Source of the DNA: a virus
Strand: one strand, 5' to 3'
DNA length: 25,627 nt
Virus record (IMG/VR): IMGVR_UViG_3300034283_001726
Coordinates: 1 to 25,627 of that record
Shown here: positions 1-5,593 of the stretch, one piece after another
How positions within the stretch are numbered: the first letter of the stretch is position 1
Layout of the letters: the number at the start of each line of letters is the position of its first letter
The notes under the pieces: model-generated
What the model was told of the DNA's origin: nothing
Databases searched by the model: none
The model's input: the letters and a program-made list of their open reading frames with translations, nothing else
Program-made: the position numbers and the translations under genes

Positions 1-336
1 TAGATATTTACTAAATAGATTTTCATTTTCTTCCAGAAGGTCAAAAAGGTAGTCCTTGGCATCAGCAATGCCAATAGTCTCTTTAATTTCCAGAAATGAC
101 ATATATGCTTTGTTTTCGCAGAAATGCGAAAGGCTTAACGAATCCAATTCAAATAGCTTCAATTTCCACCAATTGGAACAAGTCAAGGTTGAGCGAACAT
201 ATACCAGTAGTCCTCCCATGTCGGAAACTATCTCTAAGCAGTTGTTGAAAATTTCCTCTGCTCTTTCCGTCAAGGAAATGTCTAATTTCCCGACCATGAC
301 TTTGTTTTCTTTCAAAAAGTATATTGATATTTCCAT
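1..336 (-). CDS. Partial unknown early gene, cut by the window edge
   Basis: An open frame runs leftward from an ATG at 336 to base 1 without a stop (112 codons), so the gene continues outside the window. Its start overlaps the stop of the DnaD-like gene by one base (TAATG), which argues for translational coupling and for this frame rather than the competing ORFs in the same stretch. The visible protein starts MEISIYFLKENK, contains the segment LTCSNWWKLKLF, and ends in an acidic helical stretch (DLLEENENLFSKYL). I do not recognise a family. By position it is a leftward early gene following a replication protein. The start is well supported by the overlap; the function is unknown. Confidence 0.7.
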   Translation of the reverse strand, partial: MEISIYFLKENKVMVGKLDISLTERAEEIFNNCLEIVSDMGGLLVYVRSTLTCSNWWKLKLFELDSLSLSHFCENKAYMSFLEIKETIGIADAKDYLFDLLEENENLFSKYL

Positions 337-1097
337 TACTGTATTTTTTCGCCTGGTACAAAAATGTTATGGTTCTTCTTTGGAATTATTTGTGTTTGCT
401 CTTGGGCTTCCTTGATTAGCCACGAATACTTAAATCCTCCCCAGCTTTTTACGATGCATTTTTTTAGCACGTCATTGATGTTCATGTTTGACTTTTCAAC
501 CTCGTGGATAAAGTCGTCCATTGCAGTTTGTGTGTTTGCAAGTTTTTTGAGTTTCCGAACTTCAATCCATTCAGTAGCGAGTTTTTTATCTGCACCTTGA
601 AATTCCAAAAAATCAGTAATATTAAATTTTGTTTCTTTTTTTAAAAGAATATTCTTTCCTTCTTTACTTTCTTTACTTTCTTTACTTTCTTCTATTGCGT
701 TGGGTTGCGTTTTGATTGCGTTTTGATTGCGTTTTGATTGCGTTTTGATTGCGTTTTCAAAACCTTGATAACTTTCATATTTACAGATAGTTATCCGTGT
801 AGTTTTTAATAAATTTTCGTGCGTAATCATACCGTCATTTTCAAGCAATACAAAAAAGTTACGAACCTTGTTTTTATCCACTTTCCAACGCAATCCCCAT
901 GACTGTAAACTCAGTACTGACTGCCCTCTTTTACAGTCAATAAGTTGGTTTCCAATATTCACTTTACCATCTTTAAAATTGACGGTAATGAGCATATCAA
1001 GCCACCATTGGAACTTAATCGGGTCTTTCCAAATCCAATGTTCATTAATTCCTCTGCTTATTTTAATCCATCCTTCTGATGACATATTTGTAAACAT
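336..1097 (-). CDS. DnaD-like phage replication initiation protein
   Basis: A 253-aa protein with the two-part build of phage replication initiators. Residues about 8-110 hold a tryptophan-rich segment (WIWKDPIKFQWWLDML) and a winged-helix-like region (about 60-100, including SWGLRWKVDKNKVRNFFVLL). A low-complexity linker follows (112-150), then a DnaD-like C-terminal part (about 160-230) ending in the typical 'Ile-Val-x-Ser-Trp-Gly-Gly-Phe' stretch. Such proteins bind the phage origin and help load the replicative helicase; the origin itself is not identified here. The linker is encoded by an 11-bp tandem repeat and a 9-bp repeat, listed separately. The start could instead be Met5 (base 1085), which would leave a TGTAAA motif upstream of the gene. 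Fold-level assignment is good; the exact family is uncertain. Confidence 0.7.
   Translation of the reverse strand: MFTNMSSEGWIKISRGINEHWIWKDPIKFQWWLDMLITVNFKDGKVNIGNQLIDCKRGQSVLSLQSWGLRWKVDKNKVRNFFVLLENDGMITHENLLKTTRITICKYESYQGFENAIKTQSKRNQNAIKTQPNAIEESKESKESKEGKNILLKKETKFNITDFLEFQGADKKLATEWIEVRKLKKLANTQTAMDDFIHEVEKSNMNINDVLKKCIVKSWGGFKYSWLIKEAQEQTQIIPKKNHNIFVPGEKIQ
663..689. repeat. 9-bp in-frame tandem repeat (TTTACTTTC, 3 copies)
   Basis: Three perfect copies of TTTACTTTC lie in the linker of the DnaD-like gene. On the coding strand each unit gives Lys-Glu-Ser, so changes in copy number keep the frame and only lengthen a charged linker. Confidence 0.9.
709..752. repeat. 11-bp tandem repeat (GTTTTGATTGC, 4 copies) inside a coding region
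   Basis: Four perfect head-to-tail copies of GTTTTGATTGC, followed by a partial fifth (GTTTT, 753-757). Because 11 is not a multiple of three, the copies are read in different frames (NAIKTQ, SKRNQ, NAIKTQ). Gain or loss of one unit would shift the frame of the DnaD-like gene in the linker between its two domains. Confidence 0.9.
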
Positions 1098-1121
1098 TTA
1101 TTTACTTAGTACCCAAAATAA

Positions 1122-1277
1122 TTACTTGGTTAACTCAATTATCTTTGACTTAACATCTTCCGGCGTTTCTCTAATTTTAGAGAGATACTGAGACAATGCG
1201 GTCTTATGAATTCCCAGTCGTTGGGCAACCCACCCATGCTTCAATCCTTTGTCGTCTATTCGTTTTCTTAAATCCAT
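1122..1277 (-). CDS. Small Xre/Cro-like helix-turn-helix protein (51 aa)
   Basis: A 51-codon frame begins at ATG 1277 and stops at TAA 1122. The protein is essentially one helix-turn-helix: the segment GWVAQRLGIHKTALSQYL (residues 15-32) fits helices 2 and 3 of the Xre/Cro fold (small residue at the turn, 'LGIHKTALSQ' as recognition helix). It lies in the leftward early operon, upstream of the DnaD-like gene. In front of it is a 94-bp intergenic stretch carrying four TGTAAA/TTTACA sites. By size and position it could be a Cro-type regulator acting against the S24 repressor. Neighbours on both sides are coding on the same strand, and no competing ORF is plausible here. Confidence 0.75.
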   Translation of the reverse strand: MDLRKRIDDKGLKHGWVAQRLGIHKTALSQYLSKIRETPEDVKSKIIELTK

Positions 1278-1279
1278 GA

Positions 1280-1356
1280 TGTAAAATTATAAACTTTTGT
1301 TTACAAAAAAAGTATTAATTGTAAAATAATATTACTTACTGTCAATTTTATTTACA
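1280..1356. promoter_or_regulatory. Putative operator cluster upstream of the Cro-like gene
   Basis: The 94-bp gap between the winged-helix gene and the Cro-like gene holds four copies of one hexamer. TGTAAA occurs at 1280-1285 and 1320-1325, and its complement TTTACA at 1300-1305 and 1351-1356. The first three start 20 bp apart, and the first and second form an inverted pair. No exact TAnnTTTG promoter is seen on the minus strand; the nearest is TACTTTTT. It is interpreted as a binding region of the same regulator that acts at 2313-2409. Confidence 0.45.
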
Positions 1357-1371
1357 AAACAAAACACAAAA

Positions 1372-1662
1372 TCACTCCACAATGCTTTTATAAACTGATA
1401 TTGCCTTTTCAACTTCTTCGTCTGGTAGTTTGTGGATCACATAAGAAATCTTTCGGCCGTGCTTATTGACCGACTTAATACGCTCATTTGAATCGAAATT
1501 TATTCCGTAAATCAATTTAAGGTTTGATACTCTTGTTCTGAATCCTGATAAGTAAGGAAAGTCCATCAGTGAAACTCTCCCAGTCTGGATTGCCTTATAA
1601 AGTACTTCCTGACAGTTGTTTGTTGGCCTGCTTAATTCGGTGTTTATGCTTAATTGATTCAT
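1372..1662 (-). CDS. Winged helix-turn-helix protein (HTH_39-like)
   Basis: A 96-aa protein whose central part GFRTRVSNLKLIYGINFDS (residues 40-58) resembles the recognition-helix pattern 'sRIsxLRkxYGIxI' of small phage winged-helix proteins of the HTH_39 type. It is followed by a wing-like stretch (KHGRKISYVIHKL). Its start overlaps the stop of the excisionase-like gene by four bases (ATGA), so both belong to one coupled early operon. A likely role is DNA binding in early regulation; no target can be inferred. The motif match is by eye. The 82-aa protein at the head of the operon has a related string (NIKYGVNF), noted there. Confidence 0.55.
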   Translation of the reverse strand: MNQLSINTELSRPTNNCQEVLYKAIQTGRVSLMDFPYLSGFRTRVSNLKLIYGINFDSNERIKSVNKHGRKISYVIHKLPDEEVEKAISVYKSIVE

Positions 1663-1931
1663 CTTGTTTTTAAAATATTAGCGTTAATAACCTTTTCCCA
1701 AATTTCCGATTCTTTGTACCTAATAGTTTTTTCAGACAAAACCACTGCCGGCACCTTGTATTTTTTTATAAACTTTTTGGCGGTTTGGAGTTCAATATCA
1801 AGCATTTTGGCCACGTCTTCAATAGACATTACACGCTCCTTTGGCTTTTGTAGAACCTCTTTTAATTGGCCGATACAGGCATTAAAAGCATCAAAATCAA
1901 GTTTTTTGATTAGTACGAAATCGTCCATCAT
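1659..1931 (-). CDS. Excisionase-like / MerR-type helix-turn-helix protein
   Basis: A 90-aa protein. Residues 35-80 (MSIEDVAKMLDIELQTAKKF, then a YKVPAVVL turn and RYKESEIWEKV) match the HTH_17/excisionase pattern: 'eva~~Lgis..tv~~~i~~~~ipa....g~~~r~~~~dl~~~'. Such proteins bind bent DNA at att sites (Xis) or act as early regulators. The integrase is on the opposite strand about 1.4 kb away, so a role in excision is plausible but not shown. The start overlaps the stop of a 30-aa membrane peptide gene by ATGA, and its own stop overlaps the next gene by ATGA. ATG occurs twice in a row at the start; the first is used here because it forms the overlap. Confidence 0.7.
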   Translation of the reverse strand: MMDDFVLIKKLDFDAFNACIGQLKEVLQKPKERVMSIEDVAKMLDIELQTAKKFIKKYKVPAVVLSEKTIRYKESEIWEKVINANILKTR

Positions 1932-2020
1932 GGCATATTATGTTTATTCCTATCCTCAAAAAATAAAATCAAAAACCACAAAATGGCAATTGCTAAAAAT
2001 ATAAGTCCAATTGTTTTCAT
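1928..2020 (-). CDS. 30-aa single-span membrane micropeptide
   Basis: ATG 2020 to TGA 1928 encodes 30 residues: a short N-terminus (MKTIG), one hydrophobic helix (LIFLAIAILWFLILFF, residues 6-21), and a charged tail (EDRNKHNMP). The frame is tied at both ends by four-base ATGA overlaps, with the stop of the 82-aa gene upstream and the start of the excisionase-like gene downstream. Two such overlaps flanking a plausible membrane helix make translation likely. It sits directly after the first gene of the early operon, so it would be made very early. The function is unknown; early small membrane peptides in phages are sometimes superinfection or host-takeover factors, but nothing here shows that. 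Confidence 0.55.
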   Translation of the reverse strand: MKTIGLIFLAIAILWFLILFFEDRNKHNMP

Positions 2021-2265
2021 CTGGCATGGTGGCGTTTAATGGTTTTGTCTAATTTAAGCCCTAACTCCAAAATCATTGTTTCTAAAAGTAGTCGTCTGCC
2101 CGGATTAAAATTTACACCGTATTTGATGTTTAAGTAAAGCCTATTGCTTAGGCCTTCGTTTTTGAAAAATTCAATGAACTCTGGCTCTTTGTCTCTGTAA
2201 GTTTGCACCAGTTGGTACAACGAATCAGCATCAACCATAAGGGAATCTCTTATTTTTTTAGACAT
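2017..2265 (-). CDS. First gene of leftward early operon, 82-aa unknown protein
   Basis: An 82-aa protein, mostly helical by appearance, with no domain I can name. It is the first gene to the left of the divergent operator region, the position a Cro or anti-repressor gene often takes. The stretch LYLNIKYGVNFNPGRRLL (residues 43-60) resembles the 'NLKLIYGINFDSNERI' region of the winged-helix protein at 1372-1662, so it may also be a small DNA-binding protein. The flavobacterial-type promoter at 2356-2387 points into this gene. Its stop overlaps the next start (ATGA). Confidence 0.65.
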   Translation of the reverse strand: MSKKIRDSLMVDADSLYQLVQTYRDKEPEFIEFFKNEGLSNRLYLNIKYGVNFNPGRRLLLETMILELGLKLDKTIKRHHAR

Positions 2266-2312
2266 TTTTTTATAGTTTTTGTGTTAATAAATTCATTTTT
2301 ATTACAGTTTTA

Positions 2313-2409
2313 TGTAAAATATTACTAATATTGTACATGTTTATGTAAAGAGATACAAATATAAACTGAAAACTGTAAAGTTTACAAGTTTATGTAAAAA
2401 TAATTTACA
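2313..2409. promoter_or_regulatory. Repressor/early divergent operator region
   Basis: The 171-bp gap between the divergent repressor and early operon carries six copies of one hexamer. TGTAAA occurs at 2313, 2344, 2374 and 2393, and TTTACA at 2381 and 2404. Three of the copies sit in a longer word, TTTATGTAAA. The copies at 2374 and 2381 form the palindrome TGTAAA-G-TTTACA (2374-2386). The starts at 2313, 2344 and 2374 are 31 and 30 bp apart, about three helical turns, which suits cooperative binding on one face of the DNA. This is read as the operator set of the S24 repressor. Confidence 0.6.
2356..2387 (-). promoter_or_regulatory. Early leftward promoter (flavobacterial type)
   Basis: On the minus strand a TTG (2387-2385) is followed by 21 bases and then TATATTTG (2363-2356). 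This fits the known Flavobacterium consensus TTG-N17-23-TAnnTTTG. It lies about 90 bp before the 82-aa gene. The palindrome at 2374-2386 covers the spacer and the TTG, so a repressor bound there would block sigma contact. Confidence 0.55.
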
Positions 2410-2436
2410 CTTTTTAACAAAAAAAATTACAACGTC

Positions 2437-3138
2437 ATGATAATAAAAGATTTAGATTCATTAGAGGTTATCAAGAACGAACTTGGTATGAATATTTCAG
2501 AATTGGCGGATTTCTTAAATGTTAGTCGTCCGACCATTTACAAGTGGGAAAAAGAAGGAATTCCCGAATCCAAAAAACCGATGGTTCGTTTTAAAATGGA
2601 AAAGCACAGGCCTTTTGGAAGTTCTGACCTTATGAGCATGGTTCAGGAAAATTCTTCCTATTACATTAATAAGAACGGAAACACTTTTGACAAAATAAAC
2701 AATCAGTTGTTTATTACCGTGCCGTTGGTGCCTTTTCCTGCATTTGCTCAATACCTACATTTAGCAGAATCGAATGCTTCACAATTTGAGGAATTTGAGC
2801 GAATGACCTTCCCGGTTGATCACTTGGGTAAAGGAAACTACATGGCCTTTAAAATTTCTGGAGACAGTATGAACGGTGGCGGCATTGATGACGTGCCTGA
2901 TGGCTCAATCGTGTTGGCTCGTGAAATTGGTATGCACCTATGGAAAGATGGGTTTAGAAAAACAAAGCATGGTTTTGTGATTGTGACTACCACTAATATA
3001 ATGGTCAAAGATATTATTGAACAAGTAGATGCCGAAATAACTTGCCAAAGCAGAAACAAAAGCCCAGAATTTACCGAATTTGTTTTGTCTCTGGCGGACG
3101 TTCGAAAAATTTTTCATGTAGTCAAAAGGGTGATGTAA
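2437..3138 (+). CDS. Phage repressor, Xre HTH fused to S24 (LexA/CI-type) domain
   Basis: A 233-aa CI-type repressor. Residues about 16-43 form an Xre helix-turn-helix (MNISELADFLNVSRPTIYKW). Residues about 130-230 form the S24 domain, with the serine nucleophile S144 in FKISGDSMN and the general base K191 in IMVKDII. It should hold the prophage silent by binding operators in the adjacent intergenic region. In related Bacteroidota repressors I recall an Ala-Gly cleavage dipeptide in a segment like 'Y-A-G-Y-L'. Here the matching stretch reads FPAFAQYL, with A104-Q105 in that place, and no Ala-Gly or Cys-Gly occurs between residues 60 and 145. The gene is followed by a strong terminator. The ATG at 2437 starts right after an A-rich leader. 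Confidence 0.9.
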   Translation: MIIKDLDSLEVIKNELGMNISELADFLNVSRPTIYKWEKEGIPESKKPMVRFKMEKHRPFGSSDLMSMVQENSSYYINKNGNTFDKINNQLFITVPLVPFPAFAQYLHLAESNASQFEEFERMTFPVDHLGKGNYMAFKISGDSMNGGGIDDVPDGSIVLAREIGMHLWKDGFRKTKHGFVIVTTTNIMVKDIIEQVDAEITCQSRNKSPEFTEFVLSLADVRKIFHVVKRVM

Positions 3139-3172
3139 TTCGCCTTTTTTTTAACTAATATTTAACTAAAAT

Positions 3173-3210
3173 AAAAACCCTGACTTAAATTGCTTTAAAT
3201 CAGGGTTTTA
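3173..3210. terminator. Strong bidirectional terminator after the repressor gene
   Basis: A long stem, AAAACCCTGA(C)TTAAA then loop TTGC then TTTAA(A)TCAGGGTTTT, is flanked by an A run upstream and a T run downstream. It ends repressor transcription from the left and can also stop antisense transcription. Confidence 0.85.
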
Positions 3211-3220
3211 TTGTTTATTG

Positions 3221-3240
3221 TTGTGATCCCAGCAGGATTA
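3221..3240. other. Putative attP core resembling a tRNA 3' end
   Basis: The sequence TTGTGATCCCAGCAGGATTA reads on the minus strand as AATCCTGCTGGGATCACAA. That is what the 3' end of a tRNA gene looks like: end of the T-loop (AAT), 3' half of the T-stem (CCTGC), 3' half of the acceptor stem (TGGGATC), then the discriminator base A. The rest of a tRNA is absent: the next bases (TTAGTAA in place of TTCGAAT) break the T-loop. It lies between the repressor terminator and the integrase start, where attP is expected. The isotype cannot be told from this half. Confidence 0.55.
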
Positions 3241-3250
3241 CTAACAAACC

Positions 3251-3296
3251 ACCGCAAATATAGGCATTTATAGTTTATTTATACTTTTGTTGCGGT
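3251..3296. repeat. Inverted repeat ACCGCAA...TTGCGGT before the integrase
   Basis: ACCGCAA at 3251-3257 and TTGCGGT at 3290-3296 are perfect complements 32 bp apart, between the putative attP core and the integrase start. A TAnnTTTG match (TACTTTTG, 3282-3289) lies just before the right arm, but no TTG sits at the right distance upstream. The repeat could be an integrase/Xis arm site or an operator. Confidence 0.4.
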
Positions 3297-3374
3297 TTTT
3301 GATGGTGTTTTAAATTTTTTCACTGACATTTGAATATATAAAATACTGTCTATTTCTTTAACTATAATTTAACC

Positions 3375-4532
3375 GTGTCAATATCCATTTACTTGCACCC
3401 CAAAAAATACAGCGATGGCACCAGACCCGTTATGGTTCGGGTTATAAAGGACAAAACGGTTTATAAGACTATTTGCAAAGTACCTGATAAAGATTGGGAT
3501 TCCAAAAATAAGAAAGTCAAGCGTTCGCATGGTTCTTACATTAACTTAAACGCGTTAATTTCGGAGGAATTTCAGAAGTACGAAAAACGGTACTTTGATT
3601 TATTGGCTAAAAACAAAAACTTTAAAGCCTCTGATGTTTTCGAAGATGAGAAACTAAATGATGAAAACTTGGTTTCGGCTTTTGATAGATACCTGGTCCA
3701 CATTTCACAAAATCTTGAATTAAGCACAATCGAAAAATATCGATCATTTTATTATTTTCTGCAGTCGTGTTTCAATACTGAAAATGTAACTGACATTGAC
3801 GATGGTTTGGTTATGAAGATAGTTGGTAAACTCAAAGCCAATGGCAACAACCAAAACAGTATTTTTAGGCGTATTTCTTTTTTCAAGTCGTTTGTAAAAT
3901 GGGCAAACAAAGAATTTAACCTAAGAATTGACGTTGAAAACCCAGCCAAAAAGCATAAATCCAAAAAAGAAAAACTATCTGTTGAGGAAATTACACTGTT
4001 GGCACAATTTGACTTGTCAAAATTTGGTAAAAAAACTCAGGTTGCACGTGATATTTTTTTGATGCAATATTATTTGTATGGCTCGAGAGTTTCCGATGTT
4101 TTACGGCTTAGGCTTGACGATGTTAAGCCCGACCGAATCAATATAGTACAACACAAAACAAAAGCGATTGTGAGCGTTAAATTAAGCCAAAGCATTAAAG
4201 ATATTATTGATAAATACAAAGGCCAATCGCTTTTCTTTGTATTTCCCGAACTTGACCGATTTATGCCTGATGTTACCCACAAAAACATTGATTCTGTGGT
4301 GGCTTTAATGAATAAAAATCTGCGGATTGTAGCCCATGCCTGCGGTATTGAAAAACATATATCAACCCATGTAGCCCGGCATTCTTTCGCTACCAATGCG
4401 GATAAGGTGGTAATGGACAAACGGCATATTTCAAAGGCTTTAGGACATAGCACCTTTAAAATGACAGAAAATTACCTTTCAGATTTGCGAGATGATGAAA
4501 TAGACGATTCAATGAGTGAGCTTTATAATTAA
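3375..4532 (+). CDS. int: Tyrosine-recombinase integrase
   Basis: A 385-aa phage integrase of the tyrosine recombinase family, which joins attP to the host attB. An N-terminal arm-binding-like part (1-90) and a SAM-like core-binding part (about 97-185) precede the catalytic domain (about 200-375). All catalytic residues are visible: R238 (YGSRVSD), K263 (HKTK), H332 and R335 (THVARH), H358 (LGH) and the nucleophile Y367 (TENYLS). The start is a GTG: an in-frame TAA lies at 3339 and no ATG occurs between it and 3375. Without the GTG the first ATG would be Met20, cutting into the N-terminal domain. The gene follows the repressor on the same strand but behind a terminator, so it probably has its own promoter. 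It ends convergent with the lysis operon. Confidence 0.95.
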   Translation: MSISIYLHPKKYSDGTRPVMVRVIKDKTVYKTICKVPDKDWDSKNKKVKRSHGSYINLNALISEEFQKYEKRYFDLLAKNKNFKASDVFEDEKLNDENLVSAFDRYLVHISQNLELSTIEKYRSFYYFLQSCFNTENVTDIDDGLVMKIVGKLKANGNNQNSIFRRISFFKSFVKWANKEFNLRIDVENPAKKHKSKKEKLSVEEITLLAQFDLSKFGKKTQVARDIFLMQYYLYGSRVSDVLRLRLDDVKPDRINIVQHKTKAIVSVKLSQSIKDIIDKYKGQSLFFVFPELDRFMPDVTHKNIDSVVALMNKNLRIVAHACGIEKHISTHVARHSFATNADKVVMDKRHISKALGHSTFKMTENYLSDLRDDEIDDSMSELYN

Positions 4533-4557
4533 AAAAACCTCCCGAAAATTCGAGAGG
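4531..4557 (-). terminator. Terminator of the leftward late/lysis operon
   Basis: Read on the minus strand, CCTCTCGA-ATTT-TCGGGAGG forms an 8-bp stem with one U-G wobble and is followed by seven Ts (4537-4531). On the plus strand the same pair is a C-A mismatch and the T run is short, so termination should be stronger for the leftward operon than for the integrase transcript. Confidence 0.75.
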
Positions 4558-4576
4558 CCTTTAACAATAAACTAAT

Positions 4577-5002
4577 CTATTTCCTGATTAAACTATCGCA
4601 ACTGATTTCAACCAATTTTCGCTTTCCTAAAAACCATTCCTTTTCATAAACAAAGCAAGCACCGTTTTTTTTATATTCAGCGTTTTGCCTGCTTAGCGTT
4701 AACATTGTTTTTTGATTGGCTTGGTTTATACTTCGAAACATCAAACTATCAGATTTTATTTTTTCGTCCAGATTGGCATTTTGCATTTGTAACGAATCGG
4801 ACAAATTTACGCAATTACCCAGCAAATAAGTTTTTAAACTGTCCGATGCTTGGATAGATTTATAATCCTCGTGAGCGTGTGTAATTCTTGTTTTAATGTT
4901 TCTTATCGTTTTGTTTACCAAAGCGATTCCTAACCAAACTATCGCCACAATTAAGCCAATTTTTGCCCACCAAGGCATGATGTTAATTCTTGGAAATCTC
5001 AT
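4577..5002 (-). CDS. Membrane-anchored coiled-coil protein, possible spanin-like lysis factor
   Basis: A 141-aa protein with one N-terminal membrane helix (about residues 11-30, WWAKIGLIVAIVWLGIALV) followed by a polar, heptad-like region outside the membrane and three cysteines (in GNCVNL, GACFVY and ISCDSL). This build, a single anchor plus periplasmic coiled coil near an endolysin gene, resembles inner-membrane spanins, but no sequence family is recognised. It is the last gene before the terminator of the leftward operon. The start is either ATG 5002 (overlapping the previous gene by 20 bases) or ATG 4978 (four bases after its stop, protein beginning MPWWAK); both keep the membrane helix. 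Confidence 0.6.
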   Translation of the reverse strand: MRFPRINIMPWWAKIGLIVAIVWLGIALVNKTIRNIKTRITHAHEDYKSIQASDSLKTYLLGNCVNLSDSLQMQNANLDEKIKSDSLMFRSINQANQKTMLTLSRQNAEYKKNGACFVYEKEWFLGKRKLVEISCDSLIRK

Positions 5003-5282
5003 TTTTCTTATTTTTAAGTTCGAGTTCTTTTAATTCTTTTTCAATCTTAGCCTTTTTTAACATTTCCTGCTCTTTCTGGAATTTAACCCACAAATTCAGC
5101 AGATTAAAAATCGTCCACATGGCCAACAATACGAAATAAAGCAAATTGGCATTTGATGTAAATAATTCAACCTTTGCCCTTATTTCGTCCTTTGCCATGC
5201 TTTGCAAGTTCAAATAAATTACAAAAGGCAATAACATATTTGAAAAATAGGCAAATAGACTTTTTAGCGATAATGCTGCCAT
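4983..5282 (-). CDS. Small membrane protein with C-terminal charged coiled coil
   Basis: A 99-aa protein with two hydrophobic segments (about 8-25 and 46-66), then a strongly charged Lys/Glu helix (about 67-97, KELKELELKNKK). It overlaps the preceding membrane-protein gene by 19 bases. Part of the overlapping chain of lysis-type genes below the endolysin. Two membrane spans plus a charged cytoplasmic tail is a common holin or antiholin layout, but a structural role cannot be excluded. No family is recognised. Confidence 0.55.
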   Translation of the reverse strand: MAALSLKSLFAYFSNMLLPFVIYLNLQSMAKDEIRAKVELFTSNANLLYFVLLAMWTIFNLLNLWVKFQKEQEMLKKAKIEKELKELELKNKKNEISKN

Positions 5283-5593
5283 TTCTTTGTTCCAACGATT
5301 ATGATTCCAACGGTTATAAATGAAGGAACAAAATATTTTGCACCTACTTGATTAAATTCGAAAATGTCCATGTACTGCAGCACAAAATAAAGATTGCTAC
5401 CAATTGAGCCAAGTAAACCCACCAACCTAAACGATTTATTTCTTTTGCTGGAATAAATTAAAATTACAACCAAGAAGCTTTCAATTACAAAATATGCATC
5501 ATTGAGCCATTGTGGAACTACATCAATAAAGTTGTAGTACAACCGCCATACGCAAAACAAAAATATTCCGAATTGAAAACTTCTTTCTTTCAT
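5264..5593 (-). CDS. Small polytopic membrane protein in the lysis block
   Basis: A 109-aa, very hydrophobic protein with about four membrane segments (approximately residues 8-25, 32-48, 57-75 and 87-101), short loops and a basic end (GTKKWQHYR). Its ATG overlaps the stop of a 41-aa Cys-rich peptide gene by four bases (ATGA). It could be a second holin or antiholin; there is no recognisable signature to decide. Its membrane character and the overlap with both neighbours support it as a real gene. Confidence 0.55.
   Translation of the reverse strand: MKERSFQFGIFLFCVWRLYYNFIDVVPQWLNDAYFVIESFLVVILIYSSKRNKSFRLVGLLGSIGSNLYFVLQYMDIFEFNQVGAKYFVPSFITVGIIIVGTKKWQHYR

Noticed and set aside
149-361. 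70-aa minus-strand ORF overlapping the left-edge gene
   Set aside because: The frame starting at 336, coupled by TAATG to the DnaD-like gene and open to the window edge, explains the same DNA better.
56-600. Plus-strand ORFs opposite the left-edge gene and the DnaD-like gene
   Set aside because: They lie antisense to better supported genes and have no recognisable protein character.
661-757. CRISPR array
   Set aside because: The repeats are 9 and 11 bp, head-to-tail without spacers, and lie inside a coding sequence.
3221-3240. A complete tRNA gene
   Set aside because: Only the 3' T-stem/acceptor half is present; there is no anticodon arm and the T-loop is broken, so it is treated as an att-type remnant.
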